Source: Oscillospiraceae bacterium (GTDB taxonomy: Bacteria > Bacillota > Clostridia > Oscillospirales > Ruminococcaceae). Taken from it: 18,543 nucleotides of DNA. The translations under genes and the position numbers were made by a program. Below, piece by piece: positions 6,306 to 14,935 of the stretch; position 1 is the first letter of the stretch, and each line of letters starts with the position of its first letter. Under the pieces are notes generated by a model that did not search any database, was not told the DNA's origin, and saw only the letters and a list, made by a program, of their open reading frames with translations. The DNA is taken from positions 1-18,543 of the forward strand of contig JAIEDJ010000253.1 of the NCBI GenBank assembly GCA_029068025.1, in the 5' to 3' direction.

Positions 6306-7145
6306 TTAGCTCATGGAATCGATAAGACTTTGAAGCTGTTCGTAAAGCTCCTGCTCATCCTCGCTGAGGTTTTCCAGATCGGGAACGTCCTCAGGCTTGC
6401 CCGCATCAACCGTTTCGCCGGTGCTGCCGGTATTCTCCGGATCCTTGGGCGCGTCGGGATTTTCGGGATCCTCGGGATCCTCAACGATCCACGCATCCGT
6501 GATCTCATCGATGCTCTCCATCGAATAAGGCTTTCCGCCCACAACGATGTTTATCTCGCCGTCTTTTACCGTGATCGACTCGATAAAGCCCTCTGTCATC
6601 TCATCCTTGCCGTCCTCGGTCTTTTCGCCGGTCTTAACGAACGCGTACTTTCCGATCATTGCCGCCGCTCTTGCGATCCTGTCGCTAAGCGTATTTGAAC
6701 CGAATCCGCCGCTGCCCGAACCGTCCGCAACTACCGAAGTTACCTTGCCGATGTCAAAATCCTCTCCGTTAATAGTTACCGTATAGCTGTTGTTCTTGTA
6801 TACGACCTTTTCGACAACGCCAGTCTTCACCACCAGATCGGGACCGTCCTGCTTGGAAGCCGTGACTGTCTTTCCTACCAGCGATGATGCGTAAGTAGCC
6901 ATGGAGTACTTGCTGGAGTCCTGCATATACTGCATGGACGAGAACTGAGCGAGCTGTGAGATGAACTCGGTATTGGAAGTCGGTTCCAGAGGATCCTGGT
7001 TGGACATTTCCGCCACCAACAGCTTCAGAAACGTTTCCTGACTGATAAGCTCCTTGTCCTTGTCAACATACTTGTCTTTGAACTGCTCATAATTTTTTTT
7101 GATCTGTTCCGTTGAGCTGAGCACGTTGAAAAAATCATCTGCCAT
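6306..7145 (-). CDS. flgD: FlgD, hook cap / hook assembly scaffold
   Basis: FlgD caps the growing hook and lets FlgE subunits fold into place. The diagnostic N-terminal block is at about 37-71: FLKLLVAEMSNQDPLEPTSN, then TEFISQLAQFSSMQ. The 279-residue product is longer than FlgD proteins of about 140-230. Residues 88-138 and 162-217 look like two copies of one beta-rich unit, each opening with (L/I)(V/I)GK and containing a G(V/F)(V/I)E stretch and an (I/V)(N/V)G step. From 221 onward a low-complexity acidic/proline tail (EDPEDPENPDAPKDPEN) leads to a short acidic helix. The ATG has GGAGG 9 bases upstream. It follows fliK by 27 bases. Confidence 0.93.
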   Translation of the reverse strand: MADDFFNVLSSTEQIKKNYEQFKDKYVDKDKELISQETFLKLLVAEMSNQDPLEPTSNTEFISQLAQFSSMQYMQDSSKYSMATYASSLVGKTVTASKQDGPDLVVKTGVVEKVVYKNNSYTVTINGEDFDIGKVTSVVADGSGSGGFGSNTLSDRIARAAAMIGKYAFVKTGEKTEDGKDEMTEGFIESITVKDGEINIVVGGKPYSMESIDEITDAWIVEDPEDPENPDAPKDPENTGSTGETVDAGKPEDVPDLENLSEDEQELYEQLQSLIDSMS

Positions 7146-7172
7146 TACTGTTCTTCCTCCTTCTTCACGTAA

Positions 7173-8699
7173 TTACATTGCCGCTATGATCTCCGCAAAG
7201 GACTTTTCATCGCCGTCTTCGTCCTGCTGCGAGTCGTCGTCACGGTAATAGGGGTTTTTGCTGCTGCCGTTGTAATCCTGCGCCAGAGTTTCCTGCTGAC
7301 TTTCGCGGACTACCTGCCAGTTTTCGAGCCGAATACCGTTGTCGCGAAGGTTGCTCTGCATAAGCTGACTGTTCTGGTCAAGGATACGCTGTGTTCTCGC
7401 GTTCTCCGCCGCGATAGTTACCGAGATCGCTCCGTCCGTCGCTTTAACAAGCTTTACGGTGATCTTTCCAAGCTCCTCGGGATTCAGCACAAGACTGTAC
7501 TCGGTCTGCTCATTGCTGCTTTCGGTTATCGCCGTTTCAACGAGCTTTGCCGCCTGAGCTACCACGTCCGAGGGATTTACCGTGACCTCGCCGCCGTCTC
7601 TTCCCGCGAATACGATGGGGGATTCTGTCTCAAGGGGATTTGCCGCTTGAATAGGTGTCGACTGCTTTTCCTCGGTGGTCTTTTCCTCAACGGGCTGTAC
7701 CGCGTTCTTGTTAAGACGCGCGTTTCTGAGCATTTCCAGCTCCTCGCTGATAGCCTTTGCGCGGTCTGCCGCCTCGTCCGCCTTTACCGAAGTATCGGGA
7801 ACATTCTCAAGCGGGTTTTCCTCCTCAGAAGCCGCCTGCTTGACCTCGACCTTGCCGATCTCGCCATTCTTCGCAGCGTCCTCAAGGATCTTAAGGTTTT
7901 CCTCACCGACAGCCTTTACCATTTCCTCGGCAAACGACTGTTCCGCGCTGACTGCCTTTATGTCGGTCGGAAGCGCATCGCTCTTCACGAACTCATCAAC
8001 GTTTACGGGATGTTCGGATTCCTCCGCCAGTTCTGTGCGCATTTTCATGATGTGTGCCAGAAACGCGTCCTTGGAATCGCCCTTGCTTTTCTCAAGCGAA
8101 CCGTAGTCCTCGGAAAGTCCCGAAAGCTCGGGGAAGTTTGCCAGAAGCTCCTCGATGCCGCCGATCGCATCCTTCGTCTCATCGTCGTAGCGAGTGTCGG
8201 TGTAAGCGTCGATGAACTTGTAGAGGATCGCCAGGATCTGATCGAGCATAGTCGCGTCGATCTCCTTGGACGCGTCGTCTCCGTTCGCAACGAAGAAATC
8301 CTCTTCCTCGCCGTCATCGTCCTCATCATCGTCCTTGCTGAGATCCTCGGTCTTTGCGACGATCACCAGCGCCTTCAACAGCTCGGGAGTGATCTGCTCG
8401 GGGTCGATATCGTCGATGCTGAGGTCACCTCTGAGGATCATTCTTGCGACTTCCTTGACGTCCATTCCGGAAATGTCATAGTAGCAGTTGGATTCCATGA
8501 CAAACCCTTGCTGCTCCATACTCGGCGACGGCGCGCTGACCTCCGCCATCTTCACTTCCGTGATGCCGCAGTCCTTGAGCAGATTTGCAAACTGCGACGT
8601 CTGCTCTTTGCTGATCTGAGCCGCCATCCGCTGCGAAATAGCCGCGTCGCTGATCATATAATCAGCGCGATAGTTGCTCATATCAAAAGAAATTGCCAT
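7173..8699 (-). CDS. fliK: FliK, hook-length control protein
   Basis: FliK measures the hook and switches the export gate from hook to filament substrates. The 508-residue product has a long, poorly conserved charged N-terminal and middle part, with an acidic run (DDDEDDDGEEED) near 120-135. The conserved C-terminal hook-length domain is at about 400-465: VLNPEELGKITVKLV, AISVTIAAENARTQRIL, then LRDNGIRLENWQVV. The order fliJ-fliK-flgD supports the call. The start is the ATG at 8697-8699, with AGGAGG 8 bases upstream; the in-frame GTG at 8706-8708 overlaps that site and is rejected. The stop codon of a possible 26-residue small ORF lies inside this site, so fliK may be translationally coupled to it. 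Confidence 0.93.
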   Translation of the reverse strand: MAISFDMSNYRADYMISDAAISQRMAAQISKEQTSQFANLLKDCGITEVKMAEVSAPSPSMEQQGFVMESNCYYDISGMDVKEVARMILRGDLSIDDIDPEQITPELLKALVIVAKTEDLSKDDDEDDDGEEEDFFVANGDDASKEIDATMLDQILAILYKFIDAYTDTRYDDETKDAIGGIEELLANFPELSGLSEDYGSLEKSKGDSKDAFLAHIMKMRTELAEESEHPVNVDEFVKSDALPTDIKAVSAEQSFAEEMVKAVGEENLKILEDAAKNGEIGKVEVKQAASEEENPLENVPDTSVKADEAADRAKAISEELEMLRNARLNKNAVQPVEEKTTEEKQSTPIQAANPLETESPIVFAGRDGGEVTVNPSDVVAQAAKLVETAITESSNEQTEYSLVLNPEELGKITVKLVKATDGAISVTIAAENARTQRILDQNSQLMQSNLRDNGIRLENWQVVRESQQETLAQDYNGSSKNPYYRDDDSQQDEDGDEKSFAEIIAAM

Positions 8700-8704
8700 T
8701 TGTT

Positions 8705-8785
8705 TCACCTCCTGTTAAATAATTTGTATATATCAAGGCAAAAAGCCATGATAGCTATTAAATCGGTAATTTCGCTCCACGCCAT
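8705..8785 (-). CDS. Possible 26-residue small ORF between fliJ and fliK
   Basis: The 116-base fliJ-fliK gap contains an ATG ORF of 26 codons (begins MAWSEITDLIAIMAFCL, ends YKLFNRR). An AGGAG lies 11 bases upstream, which is rather far. The peptide is hydrophobic in the middle with a basic C-terminal end, like a short membrane or amphipathic helix. Its last codons AGG AGG TGA are also the fliK ribosome binding site, a layout that favours coupling. In B. subtilis this position holds ylxF, whose product has an N-terminal membrane helix, but I see no clear homology. Chance occurrence cannot be excluded. Confidence 0.3.
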   Translation of the reverse strand: MAWSEITDLIAIMAFCLDIYKLFNRR

Positions 8786-8815
8786 TACGCGTCAAACTCC
8801 TGCGAAATTTGCTGA

Positions 8816-9268
8816 TCAGACATTTGCAGCCTGTCTTACCGTCTGCCCGCTGACGAACTCCTCGATAAACTGCTCGTTTTCCTTGCCCGCCGCAGCGTTA
8901 TATTCCTCAAGCTGCTTTTCCTCAAGCTTTTCAAGCGTCCGTACATCCTTAGTCGCTTCCACAACGACACCAAGCTGCTTTTCGATCTCCTGCTGCTTCT
9001 GTATCGCAAGCTGCTCCTTCATGTGGATCTCCTGCTGAAGCGTTACGATGTAGCGCTTTCGCATGGCGATCTCGCTTGCCGTGGAACCAAGCCTGCAAAC
9101 TCTTTCAAGCTGCTCGCTCTGCTCCTCGACCTTGTCAATAAGCAGCAGCCGCGCTTCCTCGATACGCTTCAGATCCATCTGAAGCATCGCAAGAGCGTTT
9201 TTCTGTCTTTCAAGTTCCTGCTCGCGGAAATCCTTGAGCTTTTGAAGCGAGAAACTAAATTTCTTCAA
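8816..9268 (-). CDS. fliJ: FliJ, export ATPase-associated stalk protein
   Basis: FliJ is the coiled-coil stalk that sits in the FliI hexamer and links it to the export gate. The 150-residue product starts MKKFSFSLQKLKDFREQEL, the classic FliJ opening, and is almost entirely a charged heptad-rich helix (E, K, Q, L), as expected. The start is TTG at 9266-9268, with AGGAG 8 bases upstream; an in-frame GTG three codons earlier is too close to that site. The gene follows fliI by 59 bases. Primary sequence conservation in this family is low, so the call rests on the N-terminus, the coiled coil and position directly after fliI. Confidence 0.92.
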   Translation of the reverse strand: MKKFSFSLQKLKDFREQELERQKNALAMLQMDLKRIEEARLLLIDKVEEQSEQLERVCRLGSTASEIAMRKRYIVTLQQEIHMKEQLAIQKQQEIEKQLGVVVEATKDVRTLEKLEEKQLEEYNAAAGKENEQFIEEFVSGQTVRQAANV

Positions 9269-9327
9269 GCTCCACACTCCTTATTTTAAATAGCGTTTTT
9301 TGTTGTGCTTAAACGCCTTACACCGAA

Positions 9328-10644
9328 CTATTTCTTATCCGCGACCGCTTCCAGCAGCCTTCTGACCGTTTCGTCAAAGCTCATGCTGTCATCGACCGAC
9401 TGCATAAGAAAGCCGTTTATCGCGTCTATCTTGTTTATCGCCTCGTCGAGCTGCGGATTTGTGCCGTGCTTGTACGCGCCGATAGAGATAAGATCGAAAT
9501 TGCTGTTATACAGCGAAAGAAGATTTCTCAGCTGCCCGGCCGCTTTCTTATGTTCGGGCTTGGCGATCTCGCTCATCAGACGGGAAACGCTCGAGAGTAT
9601 GTCTATCGCGGGGTAATGGTTCTGCGCCGCGATCTTACGCGAAAGAATGATGTGACCATCGATGATACCGCGCACAGTATCCGCGATCGGCTCGTTGGTG
9701 TCGTCGCCTTCGACAAGCACCGTATATATGCCCGTGATCGAGCCTTGCGGAAAGTTCCCCGCGCGCTCAAGCAGCTTTGGCATCGCGCTGTAGATTGACG
9801 GCGTGTAACCGCGCGCTATCGGCGGTTCGCCTGTGGACAGACCCACCTCGCGCAGCGCCATCGCGTAACGCGTAAGACTGTCCATCATCAGCAGCACGTC
9901 CTTACCCTGGTTCATGAAGTACTCCGCTATCGCCGTTGCGGTGAGCGGGCACTTGCTGCGCATCATCGCGGGCTGATCGGATGTAGCCACAACCAACACC
10001 GACCGCGCCATGCCCTCAGGACCCAGATCGCGCTCTATGAACTCGCGAACCTCACGTCCACGCTCGCCCACAAGGGCGATGACGTTAACGTCCGCCTTGA
10101 CCTTTCGGGCTATCATGCCCATCAGCGTGGATTTTCCTACACCGGAACCGGCGAAGATCCCCATACGCTGTCCCTTTCCCATAGTGAGCATTCCGTCAAT
10201 AGCCTTGACTCCAAGCTCTATCGTTTCATGAATAGGCGGTCTTGTAAACGGATTGACGGGTTCGCCGTTGATGGATATCTCATCGGAGTATTCCACCTCC
10301 GCGCCGCCGTCAAGCGGGTTTCCAAGCGCGTCAACGATCCTTCCAATAAGACCGCTGCCCGCGCGGACATTAAGCTTATCCCCCGTGTTGTCAACAATAC
10401 TTCCTGGGCCTATGCCCTCTATCTCGGTGTACGGCATCAGCAGGATATTGCTTTTGTTGAAGCCGACAACCTCCGCCTTTATATAAGATGACATATCTTT
10501 GGAAAATATGCGGCACACATCACCAATACTGCACGCCGGGCCGCTCGCCTCGATAGTCATTCCTACGATCTTTTCAATTTTTCCCATATAGCGGAAAAGG
10601 TCGCTGTCCTTGATGTCCTCTCTGTATGAAGCAAGATTCAGCAT
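9328..10644 (-). CDS. fliI: FliI, flagellar export ATPase
   Basis: FliI is the F1-like ATPase of the flagellar type III export apparatus and acts at the cytoplasmic base. The product has 438 residues, the normal length. The Walker A motif is AGSGVGKST (165-173), the catalytic-Glu region is GERGRE (193-198), and Walker B is LLMMDS (251-256). The T3SS/FliI-type C-terminal segment (QLRNLLSLYNSNFDLISIG) is present, distinguishing it from F1-beta. The ATG at 10642-10644 follows a GGGAAGGG site. A second ATG five bases upstream is out of frame. The gene begins 15 bases after the fliH stop. Confidence 0.98.
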   Translation of the reverse strand: MLNLASYREDIKDSDLFRYMGKIEKIVGMTIEASGPACSIGDVCRIFSKDMSSYIKAEVVGFNKSNILLMPYTEIEGIGPGSIVDNTGDKLNVRAGSGLIGRIVDALGNPLDGGAEVEYSDEISINGEPVNPFTRPPIHETIELGVKAIDGMLTMGKGQRMGIFAGSGVGKSTLMGMIARKVKADVNVIALVGERGREVREFIERDLGPEGMARSVLVVATSDQPAMMRSKCPLTATAIAEYFMNQGKDVLLMMDSLTRYAMALREVGLSTGEPPIARGYTPSIYSAMPKLLERAGNFPQGSITGIYTVLVEGDDTNEPIADTVRGIIDGHIILSRKIAAQNHYPAIDILSSVSRLMSEIAKPEHKKAAGQLRNLLSLYNSNFDLISIGAYKHGTNPQLDEAINKIDAINGFLMQSVDDSMSFDETVRRLLEAVADKK

Positions 10645-10659
10645 AACATAACCCTTCCC

Positions 10660-11655
10660 TTAGTCTTCCGGATCGTCCTCTTCAAGCTCCGTCTCAACCG
10701 CGGCGGGCTTTTTCTTCCGTTTCTCGGCGGCGGACTTGCTCTTGTTTGCGTATTTGCCGCTGCCAAGCTCACGTATCATTTTTAGCTGCGTCTGAATACC
10801 CGCATCGGTGATCTCCTCGCCGTTGTCAATAATTACCGTGCCAAGGTCTGCATCGGCAAGCAGCTCCACTTCAATGTGCTCCACTCCGCCGCACAGCTCC
10901 TTAAGATATTCATAATCGCCCGCAAGCTCGGTCGTAGCGCCGTTCTCGTCAAGCGTTATGCGGATCATCTGAGAATTTCTGAAATCCTTGGCGGCCTTTT
11001 TAATGAGCTTTTTAGCCGCCGTGCCGTCCTTGACAGCCATCGAGTTCAGCGTGACCTTGTTGGCGATGGTCATCACAGTTTCAAAGATCTCCTGCTCATA
11101 GCGTTCAAACAGCCGTACCTTGCCCTCGTTTATGCGGTCTGAGTATTCGCGCGCCTCATCGAGAACGCCCTGACCCTCCGCCAGACACGCGGCAACGCCG
11201 TCTCTCTTGCCCTGCTCAAAGCCCTCCGCGCGCGCCTTGATAAACACGTCATCACGGCTCTGCTCAGCGTCGCTTATTATATCGTCAGCCTCCTGCCGTG
11301 CGTTCTGGACAATGCCCTCCGCGCGGCGCTTTGCCTCAAGGATGACCTCCTTGCCCTGCTCTATATACTGTTCTCTGAGCTGTGCAAGCTCCTCCTTGAG
11401 CTGCTCCACCTCGCGCTCACGGACGAGCAGCTCGGTCTCGCGCTGTACCAGGATCTCCTCGCGTGTGAATCTGGGAACCGGCTCTTCGGCCTGTCCCGGC
11501 TCACCGTTCTCCTGTTCGGTCTCTTCCTGTTCCGGATCCTCGGACTTCGGCAGGATCTCAGCCTCCGGCTGCCTTTGCGGTCTTGGAATGTCCACCGTAT
11601 TCTGAATATCCACTCCGCCGTTGTAACGAACGGAATTATATTTCAGTACTGCCAA
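10660..11655 (-). CDS. fliH: FliH, export ATPase regulator, with long tails
   Basis: FliH dimers bind FliI and tether it to the C-ring. The predicted product of 331 residues is longer than many FliH proteins (about 230-260). It has a Pro/Glu/Gln-rich acidic stretch (24-60), a long coiled coil (about 65-140) and a Gly-spaced segment (AEGFEQGKRDG, 143-153). The conserved C-terminal domain ends near DADLGTVIIDNGEEITDAG (268-286), and an extra tail goes from Lys-rich (305-317) to acidic (321-331). The start is uncertain. TTG at 11653-11655 has a G-run 6 bases upstream and gives MAVLKYNSV. A TTG at 11679 would add eight residues but lacks a ribosome binding site. Identity rests on position between fliG and fliI and on the domain pattern. 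Confidence 0.9.
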   Translation of the reverse strand: MAVLKYNSVRYNGGVDIQNTVDIPRPQRQPEAEILPKSEDPEQEETEQENGEPGQAEEPVPRFTREEILVQRETELLVREREVEQLKEELAQLREQYIEQGKEVILEAKRRAEGIVQNARQEADDIISDAEQSRDDVFIKARAEGFEQGKRDGVAACLAEGQGVLDEAREYSDRINEGKVRLFERYEQEIFETVMTIANKVTLNSMAVKDGTAAKKLIKKAAKDFRNSQMIRITLDENGATTELAGDYEYLKELCGGVEHIEVELLADADLGTVIIDNGEEITDAGIQTQLKMIRELGSGKYANKSKSAAEKRKKKPAAVETELEEDDPED

Positions 11656-11706
11656 ATGTATCCCCCCGTAATCAGGCAAATTTTATTTCCGCGCCGAAAC
11701 AGCGGA

Positions 11707-12732
11707 TCAGGCAATGATCTCGTCGCTTCCTCCGCGGGAGATCGTGATGGTGCCCTCCTGCTCAAGACGTCTGATAATGCCGACGATACGCTGCTGCGCC
11801 TCGTCAACATCACGCATACGAATATTGTGCAGATACTCGATATCCGCCTGCAGATTCTCTCTCGCACGGGAGGAAATGTTCGCGAAAATACACTCGGCGA
11901 CCTCCTGTGTAGAGCCTTTGATAGCAACGGCAAGATCCTTGGAATCCACCTGCTTGACAAATTCCTGGATATCCTTGGAATCGAGGTTTACGATATCCTC
12001 GAATACGAACATCTTCTGCTTGATGAGATCCGCGAGCTTCTGGTCACGCGCGGACAGCTCGTCGAAAATGTATTTCTCTGTCGCGCGGTCTACATTGTTC
12101 ATGATCTCCGCAACGTAGTTAATACCGCCGACCTCCATGGAGTTGGTATTTGCGAGCGTCGCAAACTTCTTCTCAAGCGAACCCTCGATAGCCTTTACGA
12201 CTTCCGGTGACGCGCGGTCCATATTCGCTATACGCTCTACGACCTCAACACGCTTTTCCTTGGGCAGCTCGGACAAGATCGCCGACGCCTGATCACTTCT
12301 CGCGTAGGAGAGGATGAGCGCGATGGTCTGCGGGTGCTCGTTCTGAACGATAGCCAGCAGGTTTTTGTAGTCCGCCTTGCGCACAAAGTCAAAGGACTTT
12401 GTTTCAAGCTGCTTGGTTATGCGGTTAAGCAGCAGTGAAGCCGCCTCGGCACCGAACGCCTTCTCAAGAACGCTTCTGGCATAGTCAAGACCGCCCTCTG
12501 CAACGACCTTCTGTGTCAGACACAGCTCGTAGAACTCGTTGAGTGTCTCCTCGACGGTCTCAATGGGGTGATACTCCATTCTTGCAAGCTCTACCGAGAT
12601 CGCCTCGACCTCATCGTCAGACAAGTGCTTGTATATCGCGGACGCGTTCTCCGCCCCCATTGAAGCAAGCACCAGAGCACTCTTTTGAGCGGGTGTCATC
12701 TCGCCGTTCTTCGAATCAGCATTTGCAGCCAT
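11707..12732 (-). CDS. fliG: FliG, flagellar motor switch / torque protein
   Basis: FliG links the MS ring to the C-ring and takes torque from MotA. The 341-residue product is of normal length. The N-terminal FliF-binding domain is 1-100, and the middle domain has the EHPQ motif (EHPQT, 132-136). The MFxF-type hinge (MFVFEDI) is at 241-247. The C-terminal charged torque region (KQVDSKDLAVAIKG, then SSRARENLQADIEYL) is at 260-301. The ATG at 12730-12732 has GGGAGGG 7 bases upstream, and a small hairpin sits just before that site in the 46-base fliF-fliG gap. Confidence 0.98.
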   Translation of the reverse strand: MAANADSKNGEMTPAQKSALVLASMGAENASAIYKHLSDDEVEAISVELARMEYHPIETVEETLNEFYELCLTQKVVAEGGLDYARSVLEKAFGAEAASLLLNRITKQLETKSFDFVRKADYKNLLAIVQNEHPQTIALILSYARSDQASAILSELPKEKRVEVVERIANMDRASPEVVKAIEGSLEKKFATLANTNSMEVGGINYVAEIMNNVDRATEKYIFDELSARDQKLADLIKQKMFVFEDIVNLDSKDIQEFVKQVDSKDLAVAIKGSTQEVAECIFANISSRARENLQADIEYLHNIRMRDVDEAQQRIVGIIRRLEQEGTITISRGGSDEIIA

Positions 12733-12747
12733 TGTCTATCCCTCCCA

Positions 12748-12766
12748 AAGCCGGCATGACCGACTT
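12748..12766 (-). repeat. Small hairpin between fliF and fliG
   Basis: AAGCCGG (12748-12754) and CCGACTT (12760-12766) form a 7-bp stem with one G-U wobble and a 5-base loop, directly before the fliG ribosome binding site. It is not followed by a T-run. The small size makes a function uncertain; it is listed because several other spacers of this operon also carry hairpins. Confidence 0.4.
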
Positions 12767-12778
12767 CCATAAATTTTA

Positions 12779-14428
12779 TTAGTTTTCCTCGCGGAGCATA
12801 TTTCTGATGATCGAAGCCACGATCTCGGGACTTGTGCGGGCGAATTCCGCGATCTCGCGCTTGAGTATCGTCTCTCTGGACTCCTTGCCCGCCTCCTGAG
12901 TAAGGCTCGCAATGTTGAAGTCGACCTCCTGAGGCGTTTCACGCTCGGCACGGTTGAGATCGTTTTCCGCAGCAGCCTGAGCTGCAGCAAGAGCAAGCTC
13001 CTGTCTGCGTCTGATCTTCTTCTTGCGGCTCTTGCTCATAAACAGCGATACGATGAGCAGGATCACAAGGATAACACCCAGCGCGATAACCAGCATGAGC
13101 AGCATATTGCGGTAGCTGTCCACCGGAGACGAAATAATGCTTATTCCGGGACCTGTGCCGCCCTGATTGCCGCTGCCAACAGGGAATACCGTATTATATA
13201 CGGTTACTTTGTCCCGTGTTGTGCCGGCGCTGTGTGCGACCATATCGGTGACGATCTCACGGTCACGCTCGGTCAGAGTTGCAAGGTTCAGCGTTACGCC
13301 GACAGACACGCTGTCAATGCTGTAGCCGTCCTTCTCGATCTCGGTTTTGATCTGGGTAACATCATACTCTATCTCGTCTTTTTTGTAATAGTATTCCTCT
13401 CCCTCGTCAAGACCGGGAACCGATGGGTAGTCGGGTGAAGTATCCGCATTGGGGGTAAATCCGACAAGACCGTTTGTGCCGACAAGTCCGATATTGGAAT
13501 CAATATGCAGCTCGTGGTGCTTGACGCCGGTGTTCTCATCGCCGGACGGGAAGTATTCTATACTGGTGACTTTTTTGTTGTCAAAATTCAGACGCGATTT
13601 TACATTGATCGCAAAGCCGTTCGGACCGTAGATATCGGTAAGCATATCCTTAAGATCCTGCAGAAGATACTGCTCCATCTCGCGCTCGAAGGTGAAGCGC
13701 TTGCGCGCGACATTCACTCCGGAAGGATCGGTATTCATCGCCGCTTCCTCTTCGGCGGATATATAATTATATAAGTGTCCCTGAGTATCGGTAAGCGAGA
13801 TATTTTCGTATGTAAGTCCCTCAACAGCCTTGGCAATGAGATCGAAGATCGCACGCACCTCACTGTTTTTGAGCTGTTCGCTGCCGGAAAGCATCAGCTG
13901 AACAGATGCCGTTGGCGGCTTTGAGTCGGGCTTGATGGAATACTGCTTCTCTTCCGGTATCGACAGATTGGTAGTCGCGTTCGTAACGCTCTTGAGCTGT
14001 CTGAGAGTCGCCGAAATGCGGGCTTCCATCTGCTGCTTGGCAACCACGCGCTTATCCGAGTCAGTTGACCAGAGATTGATCCCATCCTGCCAGATCTTAT
14101 AGTCGGGCGAAGAGTTGGGATATCCCTGCACAGCAAGCTGCATGCGCAGATAATCTACCTGATCGCTCGGAACGGTGATCGTGCCTCCGGAAAGCTTAGC
14201 TCCCTGAATACCCATATTCTCAATAGCCGTCACGATCTCGGCAGCCTCCTGGGTGTTAAGCCCTGTGTAAAGCTCCGCCTCATTCTTGTGGTTGAGGATA
14301 TTTGCCAATATGATGATAATGGCGATAAGCACAACGGGTATCGCGATCAGCATGACCTTTATCGCCGTGGAAAAACCGCTCCACTTTTCCTTAACAACGG
14401 TAGTTACCTTTTTTATTCTTTCATTCAT
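12779..14428 (-). CDS. fliF: FliF, flagellar MS-ring protein
   Basis: FliF forms the MS ring in the cytoplasmic membrane, the first piece of the basal body. The 549-residue product has membrane helices at about 23-45 and 442-464, with the YscJ/FliF ring-building domains between them, including the NTQEAAEIV and GYPNSSPDYKIWQ segments. A basic stretch follows TM2. The C-terminal FliG-binding helix (EIAEFARTSPEIVASIIRNM) covers the last 25 residues. The start is taken as the ATG at 14426-14428 (MNERIKK); GGAGG lies 12 bases upstream, somewhat far. An in-frame ATG eight codons earlier would begin before that site and is rejected. Confidence 0.97.
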   Translation of the reverse strand: MNERIKKVTTVVKEKWSGFSTAIKVMLIAIPVVLIAIIIILANILNHKNEAELYTGLNTQEAAEIVTAIENMGIQGAKLSGGTITVPSDQVDYLRMQLAVQGYPNSSPDYKIWQDGINLWSTDSDKRVVAKQQMEARISATLRQLKSVTNATTNLSIPEEKQYSIKPDSKPPTASVQLMLSGSEQLKNSEVRAIFDLIAKAVEGLTYENISLTDTQGHLYNYISAEEEAAMNTDPSGVNVARKRFTFEREMEQYLLQDLKDMLTDIYGPNGFAINVKSRLNFDNKKVTSIEYFPSGDENTGVKHHELHIDSNIGLVGTNGLVGFTPNADTSPDYPSVPGLDEGEEYYYKKDEIEYDVTQIKTEIEKDGYSIDSVSVGVTLNLATLTERDREIVTDMVAHSAGTTRDKVTVYNTVFPVGSGNQGGTGPGISIISSPVDSYRNMLLMLVIALGVILVILLIVSLFMSKSRKKKIRRRQELALAAAQAAAENDLNRAERETPQEVDFNIASLTQEAGKESRETILKREIAEFARTSPEIVASIIRNMLREEN

Positions 14429-14531
14429 CTTGTGATGATGCCTCCATAACAAAGCGAACCCGAGTCACGATCCGCCCTTTATTTTCGCGCAGCGTTCCTA
14501 CACTTAAATATTATAATACGGACGAAAATCG

Positions 14532-14864
14532 TCAGATCTGCATATTTATAATAGAATTGTAAGCGCTCAAAACCTCGTTCTTCACTGTCACGAGCATCTC
14601 AACAGCGGTGTTCGCCTTGGTGATGTTCGCCTGAACCTCAGCAAGGTTGTCTATGTTTCCGAGCATAAGGTCGATGGCGTCGCGGTCAACCTGCTCGTTG
14701 GTCTCAATAACATTAGTTACCATGCCTTTGAAAATATCAAGGAACGATGCCTTTTCAACGTCAACCGCGAGATTGACCTCATTGGCGTTCATGCCGATCA
14801 TATTCTTCATCGGCTCCATTTTCTCAAGCGTATTGAAATTGCCAAGATCTACTATAGAAATCAT
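14532..14864 (-). CDS. fliE: FliE, rod/MS-ring junction protein
   Basis: FliE joins the MS ring to the proximal rod and is needed early in rod export. The 110-residue product has the family pattern in its C-terminal half (SFLDIFKGMVTNVIETNEQV, then AEVQANITKANTAVEMLVTV, ending in AYNSIINMQI). The N-terminus is short and Met/Asn-rich. The ATG follows AAAGGA by 9 bases. It sits in the standard order flgB-flgC-fliE-fliF, 71 bases after flgC. A 103-base gap before fliF holds nothing I can assign. Confidence 0.94.
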   Translation of the reverse strand: MISIVDLGNFNTLEKMEPMKNMIGMNANEVNLAVDVEKASFLDIFKGMVTNVIETNEQVDRDAIDLMLGNIDNLAEVQANITKANTAVEMLVTVKNEVLSAYNSIINMQI

Positions 14865-14935
14865 GATCAGATATCCTTTCGGTAATATTGTTTTGCGTTA
14901 TTACATTTTGGAAGGTTCACTTCCGGATCGGCTTA

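Noticed and set aside
7647..9038. 463-codon plus-strand ORF opposite fliK/fliJ
   Set aside because: It mirrors two well-supported genes, has a Leu/Arg/Val-rich composition typical of antisense frames, no ribosome binding site and no recognisable family.
14510..14515. TATAAT in the fliE-fliF gap
   Set aside because: No -35 element at suitable spacing; likely chance in an A/T-rich patch.
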